Of a stretch of DNA of 26,661 nucleotides, positions 1-7,225 are shown in pieces. The notes under the pieces were generated by a model. The model saw nothing but the letters and a program-made list of their open reading frames with translations, was not told the origin of the DNA and did no database searches. Made by a program: the position numbers and the translations under genes. How positions within the stretch are numbered: the stretch's first letter is position 1; every line of letters starts with the position of its first letter. The DNA comes from an uncultured Oscillospiraceae bacterium (GTDB taxonomy: Bacteria > Bacillota > Clostridia > Oscillospirales > Oscillospiraceae). Location: positions 1-26,661 of the forward strand of contig CAKUJN010000024.1 of assembly GCA_934661735.1 (NCBI GenBank), in the 5' to 3' direction.

Positions 1-528
1 GCGGCAGAAAAGCTGCGTCTTGCGGGCTTTGACGCACCGGAGACGATCCTGGACAAGTATCCCTTTCAGCTCTCCGGCGGCATGGCACAGCGCGTGACGA
101 TTGCACTGGCGGCCTGCTCTCGGGCGCGGCTTTTGATCGCGGATGAGCCAACGAACGGATTGGACGAAGCAGGATGTGCGCAGTTTTTTACGCTTCTGGA
201 CTCCATTTTCCCGGATGCGGCGAAGCTCATTATTACACACGACATTTCCGTCGCCTCGCGCTGTGATCGGGTTCTGGTGCTGTGCGGCGGGCGGATGCTG
301 GAAACGGGCGCATCCAGCGCGGTCTTGCGCGCTCCGCGTCACCCGTACACGAAGGCACTTCTTGCCGCGCAGGTCGCAAACGGGATGCAGCCGTCGCCCA
401 TTCTGCGCGAAGGTGTATCCGGCTGTCCGTTTTATGCCCGCTGTCCAGAGGCGGATGAAGCCTGTCTGAACGGCGCGATGCAGAAGCGCATGGACGAAAA
501 GGCAGAATGGTGGTGCTGCCATGCTTGA
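1..528 (+). CDS. Peptide/nickel-type ABC transporter ATP-binding protein (DppD/OppD-like), 5' truncated by the window edge
   Basis: This is the C-terminal 175 residues of an ABC ATPase that energises uptake of peptides or a similar solute by the two permeases downstream. The reading frame is open from base 1, so the start codon and Walker A lie upstream of the window. Visible in order are the ABC signature LSGGMAQR (near residue 26 of the visible part), Walker B LLIADEPTNGLD, the H-loop IITHD, and a C-terminal Cys-containing tail GCPFYARCPEADEACL. That tail is typical of the extension found after the ATPase domain in Dpp/Opp/Nik ATPases. The stop overlaps the next ATPase by 8 bases, so the two are probably translationally coupled. 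The exact substrate cannot be read from the ATPase; nickel, dipeptide and oligopeptide systems all look like this. Confidence 0.9.
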   Translation, partial: AAEKLRLAGFDAPETILDKYPFQLSGGMAQRVTIALAACSRARLLIADEPTNGLDEAGCAQFFTLLDSIFPDAAKLIITHDISVASRCDRVLVLCGGRMLETGASSAVLRAPRHPYTKALLAAQVANGMQPSPILREGVSGCPFYARCPEADEACLNGAMQKRMDEKAEWWCCHA

Positions 529-1201
529 GATCAGAACCTGCTGCAAATCGTTTGGAACCCGGACGGTTTTAGAGAATGTCTCCATGACCGTTCCCGGCGG
601 AAGCGTCGTCGGGCTCTTCGGCGCGAGCGGTATCGGAAAATCGACGCTGGCCAAACTTCTCTGCGGCGTGACAGCGCCCGACGCAGGAGCGGTTTTCCTC
701 GACGGGCAGCTGCTTGTGTCCGAAAAAGAACCTTATGACCGCAGGCGCGGGCTTGCCATCCAGATGGTCTATCAGCAGCCGTATGCCACGCTCGACCCAT
801 CGCAGAAAATTGGCACAGGACTGCGGGAACTGATTTCCTATCATCATCTGGCAGAAAATAAGAACGCGGCAGAGGCAATGATCGCCGACATTCTGGCGCA
901 GATGCAGCTGCCGTCTAAAATTCTTGCCCATCTGCCGCGGCAGATCTCCGGCGGCGAGGCACAGCGTGTGGCGCTGGCGCGGGCCCTGCTTTTAAGTCCA
1001 AAGCTTCTGATTTTAGATGAAGCAACGTCGATGCTGGATGTGTCCACGCAGGCAAATCTTCTGGCGCTTGTAAAGGCGCAGATGCTGCCCAATGGCGGGT
1101 CGGTGCTGTTCATCAGCCACGACCGGGCACTGACGGATTTTTACTGTAATACGGTCTATGCGTTTGACGAAGATCACCGGCTGAAAGAGGTGCGGACGTG
1201 A
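521..1201 (+). CDS. Peptide/nickel-type ABC transporter second ATP-binding protein (DppF/NikE-like)
   Basis: Second nucleotide-binding subunit of the same importer, 226 residues. Walker A is GASGIGKST (about residues 34-42), the signature is ISGGEAQRVALARA, Walker B is LLILDEATSMLD and the H-loop is ISHD. It is short for a DppF/OppF protein and ends soon after the ATPase core, without the Cys-rich tail of its partner; NikE-type subunits are similarly compact. The ATG lies inside the end of the upstream gene (8-base overlap), and its own stop overlaps the GTG of the following permease by 4 bases. This tight packing supports one transcript for the whole transporter. It is an ATPase with high certainty; the family name within the peptide/nickel group is inference. 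Confidence 0.9.
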   Translation: MLEIRTCCKSFGTRTVLENVSMTVPGGSVVGLFGASGIGKSTLAKLLCGVTAPDAGAVFLDGQLLVSEKEPYDRRRGLAIQMVYQQPYATLDPSQKIGTGLRELISYHHLAENKNAAEAMIADILAQMQLPSKILAHLPRQISGGEAQRVALARALLLSPKLLILDEATSMLDVSTQANLLALVKAQMLPNGGSVLFISHDRALTDFYCNTVYAFDEDHRLKEVRT

Positions 1202-2175
1202 AGGATTACAGAAAAAATATGCGGCTTGCGCTCGTGTGCTTTCTGCTGGTCGTGGTTTTGAATTTTTTCCTGCCGCGTCTGCTGCCAGGCAACCCTGTGG
1301 CATACTTAACGGGCTTTTCCGAGCAGGACATGACGCCCGCGCAGGTGGCGTTTTACGAGGACGCGCTGCATCTGAACAAGCCGCTTGCGGTGCAGTTTGG
1401 CTACTACCTGCGTTCACTGCTGAACGGGACGCTCGGATATTCATATAAAAAGGATGCAGCTGTCTCGGCGCTCATCGGTGAGAAAATCGGCTATACACTG
1501 CAGATCACGGTTCCGGCGGTGCTGCTTTCGGCGGGGATCGGTCTCCTTTGGGGACTTCGGTGCGGGTACAAAAAAGATTCGCTTGCCGACCGCTTTTCAA
1601 CAACAGCGCTGATTGTCCTCAACGCCGTGCCGACGTTTTTAATTGGGCTGGGGCTTATGATTGTGTTCTGCTTTCAAAACCGGCTTCTGCCCTATACCGG
1701 CCTGAATTCTCCGGAGACTGTACGCGGAACGGTTTGGTATGTATGGGACAGAGTTCTGCATCTGCTGCTGCCGGTCGGAACCTTAACGCTGGCGGCGCTT
1801 CCCAGCCGGTATCTGCTGGTGCGCAACATGGCGGCAAGCGCGTCGGACGGAAAGGACATTTTGTACGCAAAGCAGCGGGGACTTCCGGACGGTGTCATCC
1901 GCCGGGACTACCTCCTGCGCTCGATCGCACAGCCGTTTCTCACGATGCTCGGCATGAGCGTGTCGCTCTGCGTGGGCGGCTCGGTCGTGATCGAAAAAAT
2001 TTTCTCCATCGGCGGGATGGGGTCGCTTCTGACGGAGGCGGTCTATACGCTCGATTATCCGCTCATGCAGGGCATTTTGTTTGTGACGACGTGCATCATG
2101 GTGCTATCAATTATGCTTACCGATTTTTTGTGTCTGCTCCTTGACCCCAAGCGGAGATTGGAGGGCAGAGCATGA
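1198..2175 (+). CDS. ABC transporter permease, DppB/NikB-like
   Basis: First membrane subunit of the peptide/nickel-type importer, 325 residues. An N-terminal membrane anchor is followed by the typical periplasm-facing loop (LPGNPVAYLTGFSEQ), then five or so hydrophobic helices. The cytoplasmic EAA-type coupling region is near AKQRGLPDGVIRRDYLLRS (about residues 223-241), which contacts the ATPases. Start is GTG in a GTGA overlap with the upstream stop, preceded by GAGGTG. Length and loop order match DppB-class permeases, which usually have about 310-335 residues. No substrate is indicated by the sequence alone. Confidence 0.9.
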   Translation: MKDYRKNMRLALVCFLLVVVLNFFLPRLLPGNPVAYLTGFSEQDMTPAQVAFYEDALHLNKPLAVQFGYYLRSLLNGTLGYSYKKDAAVSALIGEKIGYTLQITVPAVLLSAGIGLLWGLRCGYKKDSLADRFSTTALIVLNAVPTFLIGLGLMIVFCFQNRLLPYTGLNSPETVRGTVWYVWDRVLHLLLPVGTLTLAALPSRYLLVRNMAASASDGKDILYAKQRGLPDGVIRRDYLLRSIAQPFLTMLGMSVSLCVGGSVVIEKIFSIGGMGSLLTEAVYTLDYPLMQGILFVTTCIMVLSIMLTDFLCLLLDPKRRLEGRA

Positions 2176-2984
2176 GAAAGAAAGGCCTTTTGCCGCTTGT
2201 GTTGGGACTTTTGCTGCTGCTCATTTTTGCGTTAGCTGCATTTGCACCCGAATTTTTTACAAGTTACAGTCAAAAAGAGCTGTTCACGAAGTGGCTGCCA
2301 GTCGGCCGGGAGCATCTGCTCGGCACAAACGCGATGGGCTACGATATTTTTACCGAGCTTGTCTATGGCACACGGCAGACGCTGCTGGTCGGCGTCTTGA
2401 GCAGTATTCTGACGCTGATTTTGGGGGCGGGTATCGGGATTCTGGGAAGCTTTCGCGGCTGGGTCGGGCAGATTTTCAACGGCCTGATTCAGATTTTCGT
2501 TCTGCTTCCAAAGCTCATTACGCTCATCGTTCTGGCGACGTTTTTTGGAAGCTCCGCTGCGCACCTGATCGTCCTGATCGCAGCGTTCAGCTGGGTCGGA
2601 ACGGCACGCGCGGTGCGCGCAAAGGTTTTGCAGCTGCACACGCAGCCATTTATCGAAAGCTGCCGGATTCTCGGCTACAGCCGCGCCCATATTGCCGTGC
2701 GGCACATTCTGCCGAACCTGTCGGACGTGCTGCCCTCGCGCTTTCTGCTCGGAGTCAACAGCTGCATTATGATGGAGTCGACGCTCTCGTTTTTGGGGCT
2801 TGGCGATCTCTATCGCCCGACGTGGGGCACGATGGTCAATTTTGCGTACAAGCGCGGCGCGTTTCTGCGGGGCGCGTATCAATATCTGCTGGCCCCCGGT
2901 GTGTGCATCATGCTGCTGTGTCTGGCGTTCTACCTGATCAGCCTCTGGCTGACGGCCAGAAAAGAAACGATTTCGGAGGGTTAA
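2172..2984 (+). CDS. ABC transporter permease, DppC/NikC-like
   Basis: Second membrane subunit of the importer, 270 residues. A single N-terminal hydrophobic helix is followed by the family hallmark EHLLGTNAMGYDIFTEL, in which LGT(D/N)xxGxD(I/V) is typical of DppC-like proteins. The EAA loop reads ILGYSRAHIAVRHILPNL (about residues 176-193), and STLSFLGLG follows. ATG starts in an ATGA overlap with the DppB-like stop and has GGAGGG upstream. Together with the two ATPases this completes the transporter core; the extracellular binding protein must be encoded upstream of the window or elsewhere. Confidence 0.9.
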   Translation: MRKKGLLPLVLGLLLLLIFALAAFAPEFFTSYSQKELFTKWLPVGREHLLGTNAMGYDIFTELVYGTRQTLLVGVLSSILTLILGAGIGILGSFRGWVGQIFNGLIQIFVLLPKLITLIVLATFFGSSAAHLIVLIAAFSWVGTARAVRAKVLQLHTQPFIESCRILGYSRAHIAVRHILPNLSDVLPSRFLLGVNSCIMMESTLSFLGLGDLYRPTWGTMVNFAYKRGAFLRGAYQYLLAPGVCIMLLCLAFYLISLWLTARKETISEG

Positions 2985-2985
2985 A

Positions 2986-3780
2986 ATGGGGAAATATTTT
3001 GCCGACGTTCACGCGTCACACGAAAGCCAGTTTCAGAACCTGCCGCACGGGCTTGCTGACACGGACGAAATTCTCGCCTGCCGCGCAAAACCGCAGACGT
3101 ATGAAAATCTTCTGGAGCTGGCGGACGCGCTGTGCTGGCAGCTGCGTTTCCGGGAGGCAATTGATGCTCTGACGCAGGCGGTCAAGCTGGAACCGGAACG
3201 CATGGAAGCTTACCGCAGGCGCGGCCCCAAGTATCTCGATACGCTGCAATTTGAACAGGCACTTGCGGATTATACCCGCTGCGAACAGGCGGACGGCGTG
3301 AGCGTGATGTCGCGCTACCGCATCGGTATGGCGCACTATCTGATGGGGAAGTATGGCGACGCGATCCGTGCATTTTCGGATTCTCTCGCCATTGCGCCGC
3401 AGGACGACGATATGTATATTGCGGACATCTACTGGCTGGTGCTCTCGCAGCTTCGTGCTGGAAAAGCGGATGCGGCGCAAAAGACCTTGCAGCAGCATTA
3501 CCGCACCGATATGTATGTCGGACACCACACGGCGTATGAAAAAGCCATGCGCGCGGCGGCAGGGTTTGCACCGATGGGGGATATCCTGCTCGAACTGGAC
3601 ACGGAAGAGGACGATTTGCAGTTTGCCATGACGGCTTACGGCCTTTGCGTACTGCTGGAATCCGAACAGAAGCAAGCAAAAGCCAATGCTCTGCGGAAAA
3701 AACTTCTTTCGCGCGATGGCTTCTGGTTTTGCTTCAGCTACCTCGCAGCCTATAACGACCAGACCAAAAACAGAGCCTGA
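2986..3780 (+). CDS. Tetratricopeptide-repeat (TPR) protein, end of the transporter operon
   Basis: A soluble 264-residue protein built largely of helix-turn-helix repeats. TPR-like units are visible at about residues 45-80 (FREAIDALTQAVKLEPERME), 80-115 (QFEQALADYTRCEQ) and 115-150 (GKYGDAIRAFSDSLAIAPQD), with the usual small and aromatic residues at conserved repeat positions and the LEP/IAP turn. There is no signal peptide or membrane segment, so it should be cytoplasmic and mediate protein contacts. The ATG is one base after the permease stop and is preceded by GGAGGG. It is therefore the last gene of the ABC operon, and a role tied to the imported solute is plausible, but no specific function can be named. 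Confidence 0.85.
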   Translation: MGKYFADVHASHESQFQNLPHGLADTDEILACRAKPQTYENLLELADALCWQLRFREAIDALTQAVKLEPERMEAYRRRGPKYLDTLQFEQALADYTRCEQADGVSVMSRYRIGMAHYLMGKYGDAIRAFSDSLAIAPQDDDMYIADIYWLVLSQLRAGKADAAQKTLQQHYRTDMYVGHHTAYEKAMRAAAGFAPMGDILLELDTEEDDLQFAMTAYGLCVLLESEQKQAKANALRKKLLSRDGFWFCFSYLAAYNDQTKNRA

Positions 3781-3832
3781 CTACTGTTTGACTACTACCA
3801 TCCGCAAAATCGAAAAAGCGGATTTTCCCAGT

Positions 3833-3903
3833 GTTTTCAATGGCTTTTGGGAAATTCAGAAAAGGCTGATATTCTCGCTGAAAACCGCACAGCCATTGAA
3901 AAC
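3833..3903. repeat. Inverted repeat with perfect 13-bp arms (possible palindromic repeat element)
   Basis: GTTTTCAATGGCT at 3833-3845 is exactly complementary to AGCCATTGAAAAC at 3891-3903. A further short pairing TTCAG/CTGAA lies inside, so the 71-base segment can fold into a long imperfect hairpin. No U-rich tail follows it, and the base composition differs from the surrounding genes. It could be a dispersed intergenic repeat or a structured RNA; the sequence alone does not decide. Confidence 0.5.
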
Positions 3904-3976
3904 ACAGCATTTTATCAGTCTGTGCCTGAAAACTCCGACAATCGACATAGCTCCTGTTAAGTTCCATCCTAATGTA

Positions 3977-4022
3977 AAAAGCAAGACGCAAACTCAAATG
4001 CATGAGTTTGCGTCTTGCTTTT
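3977..4022. terminator. Bidirectional rho-independent terminator, 20-bp perfect stem
   Basis: AAAAGCAAGACGCAAACTCA (3977-3996) pairs without mismatch with 4003-4022 around the loop AATGCA. The stem begins with A4 and ends with T4. Read on the minus strand the U-tract extends to TTTTT, which suits termination of the tRNA-Ala transcript. Read on the plus strand it can end the ABC/TPR operon. It sits between two converging units, as expected for a shared terminator. Confidence 0.85.
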
Positions 4023-4094
4023 GCCCGTACCGACTGTACCCCTATGACACATTGTGTACCTATGAGGTGAAACAGTGAGATTTCAGGACTTTTC

Positions 4095-4170
4095 TGGTGG
4101 AGATAAGCGGGATCGAACCGCTGACCTCATGACTGCCAGTCATGCGCTCTCCCAGCTGAGCTATACCCCC
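4095..4170 (-). tRNA. tRNA-Ala, anticodon GGC
   Basis: The minus strand gives a complete cloverleaf starting GGGGGTATAGCTCAGC, 76 bases including an encoded CCA. The acceptor stem pairs GGGGGTA with TATCTCC (two G-U pairs), followed by discriminator A73 and CCA. The D arm contains AGCTCAGCTGGGAGAGC. The anticodon stem-loop is CATGA-CTGGCAG-TCATG with anticodon GGC, which reads GCC/GCU alanine codons. The T arm contains GGTTCGATCC. It appears to be a single gene rather than part of a tRNA cluster, with a terminator downstream at 3977-4022 and a promoter about 100 bases upstream. Confidence 0.97.
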
Positions 4171-4270
4171 ATATGAGACGCCTTGCGGCGCTTTATGCTA
4201 CTGGAACTCACACGATGGCGGCACAGTGTCCTGTATGCCTCCAGTCGGGCACGCCTCCATCGGCTCCATT

Positions 4271-4299
4271 ATTCTATCAGATGTTTTCGGAAAATGCAA
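4271..4299 (-). promoter_or_regulatory. Probable sigma-A promoter for tRNA-Ala
   Basis: On the minus strand TTGCAT (4299-4294) and TAGAAT (4276-4271) are separated by 17 bases, with TGA just before the -10 giving an extended -10. The expected start near 4264 leaves a leader of about 94 bases before the mature tRNA at 4170. That leader includes a small hairpin with a GCAA loop, next to the tRNA. Confidence 0.55.
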
Positions 4300-4323
4300 G
4301 CTTTTTCTTTCTGAAAGCAAAAA

Positions 4324-4356
4324 TTTCCGCGCCGGACTGCCGGTCCGGCGCGGAAA
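4324..4356 (-). terminator. Terminator of the LtaS-like gene
   Basis: TTTCCGCGCCGGAC (4324-4337) pairs perfectly with 4343-4356 around loop TGCCG. On the minus strand it begins four bases after the stop codon and is followed by a TTTTT run, the standard intrinsic-terminator form. Confidence 0.9.
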
Positions 4357-4360
4357 ACGC

Positions 4361-7003
4361 TTACTGTGCGAAGCGCAGATAGTAATTATAAATTGCGCTG
4401 ACCACGTAATAGCGGCTCATGGGCTGGGATGCCAGCTCAAACGATGATTCCAGCGTGCCGCTGCCGCGCATGATCGTGTTCTTATAGCACCAGTACAGCG
4501 CGATCAGCTCCTCACCGTAGAGGTTCGGGAACTTGTCCGCGTAGCTCAGCGCCTTGTCCACGTCCACATCCACGTCCTGCCCCTGAATCTGTGCGAAGCG
4601 GTAGAGCGTTACGGCTGTGTTGCGCCGGTTGAGTGTTGTGAACGAATCCAGATACCACAGATACGGGCTGATGCAGCCGGTCTGGCGTGCCCAGTAGACC
4701 GCCTTTGCGTACTTGCCGGTCAGGAACCGGTAGGAGCCGACCCACACCGATGTGACGTCGCCCACATCCGGCGAGCCGGCGATGCGGTACAGCACATCCA
4801 GCAGCTCCGCGTCCGTACACGGCACGTCAAAGCCGAATTTGCTTTCGGAAATCGGCTCCATATAGTTGTTGTCATAAACATAGTCCAGCGCCGCCAGCGT
4901 CATGGAGCCCGGAATATCCGTAAACGGATATTCATGCAGGCGCTCTTCGGCCGGAGATTCCTCCTGCTCCTGCCGTTCAACCGCCTGCTCAACCTCGCTG
5001 CTGTCCACCTCGGCCTGATTTTCGCCGTAGTTGTGCACCGCGTGGCTGTAGTAATCGCTGTTGAGAATGTCGATGGAGATCTGGAATTCCAGCGCAATCT
5101 GTTCCTGAAGCTTCTGAAGGCGCTCCTGCGCCTCGGGAGTTTCTTCTGTGAAATACGTCGCCGTGCCGGTGGAGGTGTCAAAGGAGAAATCCTTTGTGAT
5201 GAAGCTCTGATCGGAGAGCACCGCCACACCGGACGCCTGCGGCGAAAGAACGTCCCGTCCCATCATCAGGCGCGAGTCATATTGCAGACCGAACAGATTC
5301 AGAATCGTCGGCAGAATATCCACCGTGCTGCAATAGGTGTCCACAACCTGATGCACACCAGGCACATAGCAGATGAAGCTGTTCTTGTATTTGCCGAATG
5401 TGGTGTCCACCTCGTGTCCGGCCAGCTCGTTGTACTCATCCTCGGTCAGACCGTAGGGATAGTGGTCGTTTGTCAGGACGATGCAGGTCTTATCGGCAAC
5501 GCCCGCGGCCTCCAGCTGACGGCACAGCTCGCGCAGCGCGAATTCCAGCTCCAGATTGCAGGCAATATAGCTTTTGGCCGTCTCCGAATAGGGCAGATCC
5601 TCAACCAGAGCGCGGTTCTTCGCGCTCATGGGATTGTCCCAGTCGTACTGATAGTGGCCGCTGAACGTCATATAATAGGCGCAGAACTGCTTGCCGCTGT
5701 CGATATAGTCGCTGACAGACTGCTGGATCATTTCCAGATCGGACGATGGCCAGCTCAGCTCGATGTTCAGTCCGTCCGTGGCGGACTTAAACGTATAGCC
5801 CATGTTGGGGTGCGTGACATTGCGCGAATAATACTCGCCGGTATAGTTGTGATATGCCCACGTCTCCGCGCCGACGGCCTTCATGGCGTTGCCCATGCAG
5901 AACGGCAGGTAGTTCTCCTGCGAGGCATAGAAGCTTGCCGTGGACTTGCTGCGCGAAAGGTCGGGATACAGGCCCATGCACAGCGTATATTCGCCGTTTG
6001 TGGTGTTGGAGCCGAACGAGCCGTAGTAGTTGTCAAAGATGAAGCCCTCGTGCGTCAGCTTGTACAGCGTCGGCGTCAGCTCCTCGCTGATGAACACGGG
6101 AGAGAACGACTCGGCGCAGAACATGACCAGATTATAGTCCTTCAGCATGCCGGTATATTCGTTCTTCTCGGTCGGCTCGACGGTCTTGAAATAGGCGTCC
6201 AGCTTTTTGTACATCGCGTTGTCGGTCGCCTGAGAAAGCATGTCAAAGTCAATGTTCATCATATTGAATTTGTCATACTCCGTCTCGACGATCTCCACCG
6301 CCTCGCCCGTGTCGGGGTACTCCACGGCGGGCTGCTCGATCTCCTCCGCGCGGAACAGCAGATGCTGTGCCTCCACGCGCGTGGTTGCGATCAGGCCGAT
6401 GTTCTTCACGCTGATCTCCGTGGCGGTGTTGCGGTTGGTGTAAAGCTGCCACGCGGAAAAGGCGTTCGTGTCGTTCAGCTGCATCACGCCAAGCGCACCA
6501 TAGTGCAGCCCCACGGTCAGAACCACCGCGCCCAGCGGGAAGTACCAGCTCAGCCGCTGGAAGCGGACCAGCCGCCTGCTGACCAGCACGATTACCGCCG
6601 GCAGCGGCAGCAGCAGAAGCAGAATTTTCCACAGCGCCTTCCAGATGCCGTACAGCATCTGATACCAGAAATTCACGATGGCCGTCGCACCGAACGACAC
6701 CTGCCACAGCGACATAAACTCGCCGAAAATGGAGTTGTAGACGAACTGTACCTCAAAGTACAGCACAATCAGACCCGTCAGCACGCAGGCGATCACGCCG
6801 CCGGCTCTGGACGGGAACAGCGAGCAGACGCCGAAAAACAAGAAGCCTGCCGCAAGCGCGAACAGCACCGGATAGACAATCCGTGCCGTAAACGAGCGGT
6901 AGACAAACAGATGCAGCAGCAGCTCCAGATAAACCGGAAACAGCAAGGAGAATAGCAAAGCCGGCACAATGGAGCGTTCCGGCTTCCTTGATTTGATATA
7001 CAT
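4361..7003 (-). CDS. LTA-synthase-like membrane sulfatase-fold enzyme with C-terminal SLH-like region
   Basis: An 880-residue protein of the LtaS family, which uses phosphatidylglycerol to build polyglycerolphosphate chains on the outer face of the membrane. Five or so hydrophobic helices fill residues 12-190. The extracytoplasmic catalytic domain follows (about 280-610), with metal ligand E298 in CAESFSP, nucleophile T335 in NTTNGEYT, and D513-H514 in TNDHYPYG; these match the LtaS Glu, Thr and Asp-His positions. After an acidic linker rich in E and Q (about 640-690), residues 694-880 resemble degenerate S-layer-homology repeats: FTDIPGSMTLAALDYVYDN, LLDVLYRIAGSPDVGD, NTAVTLYRFAQIQG and a closing ELIALYWCYKN unit. 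Ordinary LtaS proteins have about 600-650 residues and lack this tail. The start is ATG at 7003 with GAGGG upstream. The gene is monocistronic, with its own promoter and terminator. The LtaS assignment is firm; the SLH reading is by pattern only. Confidence 0.88.
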   Translation of the reverse strand: MYIKSRKPERSIVPALLFSLLFPVYLELLLHLFVYRSFTARIVYPVLFALAAGFLFFGVCSLFPSRAGGVIACVLTGLIVLYFEVQFVYNSIFGEFMSLWQVSFGATAIVNFWYQMLYGIWKALWKILLLLLPLPAVIVLVSRRLVRFQRLSWYFPLGAVVLTVGLHYGALGVMQLNDTNAFSAWQLYTNRNTATEISVKNIGLIATTRVEAQHLLFRAEEIEQPAVEYPDTGEAVEIVETEYDKFNMMNIDFDMLSQATDNAMYKKLDAYFKTVEPTEKNEYTGMLKDYNLVMFCAESFSPVFISEELTPTLYKLTHEGFIFDNYYGSFGSNTTNGEYTLCMGLYPDLSRSKSTASFYASQENYLPFCMGNAMKAVGAETWAYHNYTGEYYSRNVTHPNMGYTFKSATDGLNIELSWPSSDLEMIQQSVSDYIDSGKQFCAYYMTFSGHYQYDWDNPMSAKNRALVEDLPYSETAKSYIACNLELEFALRELCRQLEAAGVADKTCIVLTNDHYPYGLTEDEYNELAGHEVDTTFGKYKNSFICYVPGVHQVVDTYCSTVDILPTILNLFGLQYDSRLMMGRDVLSPQASGVAVLSDQSFITKDFSFDTSTGTATYFTEETPEAQERLQKLQEQIALEFQISIDILNSDYYSHAVHNYGENQAEVDSSEVEQAVERQEQEESPAEERLHEYPFTDIPGSMTLAALDYVYDNNYMEPISESKFGFDVPCTDAELLDVLYRIAGSPDVGDVTSVWVGSYRFLTGKYAKAVYWARQTGCISPYLWYLDSFTTLNRRNTAVTLYRFAQIQGQDVDVDVDKALSYADKFPNLYGEELIALYWCYKNTIMRGSGTLESSFELASQPMSRYYVVSAIYNYYLRFAQ

Positions 7004-7029
7004 ATGTGCAATCCCTCATTTCCAGCGGT

Positions 7030-7058
7030 ATTCTACACCATTCGACGTGTTTTTTCAA
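7030..7058 (-). promoter_or_regulatory. Probable sigma-A promoter for the LtaS-like gene
   Basis: On the minus strand TTGAAA (7058-7053) and TAGAAT (7035-7030) are spaced by 17 bases, leaving a leader of about 20 bases before the ATG at 7003. It lies back to back with the hydantoinase promoter in the same gap. Confidence 0.65.
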
Positions 7059-7123
7059 TGCGGAAAAGCGCTTTTTCCTCCAATTTCCGCGAAATCTTTT
7101 TCGTGCCGCGCGTGAAGAAAGGA

Positions 7124-7152
7124 TTTTCATGCTTGCAAGGATATGATATACT
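7124..7152 (+). promoter_or_regulatory. Probable sigma-A promoter for the dihydropyrimidinase gene
   Basis: TTTTCA (7124-7129) and TATACT (7147-7152) are spaced by 17 bases, and TGA directly before the -10 makes it an extended -10 promoter. The start would be near 7159, about 67 bases before the chosen ATG. The leader carries a GCGGCCG-rich segment. Confidence 0.6.
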
Positions 7153-7225
7153 GGAATCAGAGAATTATCAGCGGCCGGCGGACAGACGCGGCGGCCGCTG
7201 CAAAATGAAACAGGAGGTCATTCTC

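Larger units (their letters stand above)
3781..4094. other. Spacer of about 310 bases between the TPR gene and tRNA-Ala, AT-rich and structured
   Basis: No convincing gene is present. The stretch is visibly richer in A and T than its neighbours. It contains an inverted-repeat structure (3833-3903) and a perfect 20-bp bidirectional hairpin (3977-4022), both listed separately. A smaller stem AAAATC/GATTTT sits just after the TPR stop and could help end the upstream transcript. A frame open across much of it overlaps the end of the TPR gene and has no ribosome-binding site, so I do not call it. Confidence 0.6.

Noticed and set aside
3686..4078. 130-codon plus-strand frame overlapping the TPR gene end
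   Set aside because: Its first third is out of frame within the TPR gene and the rest translates inverted repeats and the terminator stem.
4934..6955. Long open frame of 673 codons on the plus strand
   Set aside because: It lies wholly antisense to the LtaS-like gene, has no domain pattern or ribosome-binding site, and is a by-product of GC-rich codon use.
7004..7225. N-terminal extension of the dihydropyrimidinase
   Set aside because: The extension would contain the predicted promoter and ribosome-binding site of the gene and has no family counterpart.
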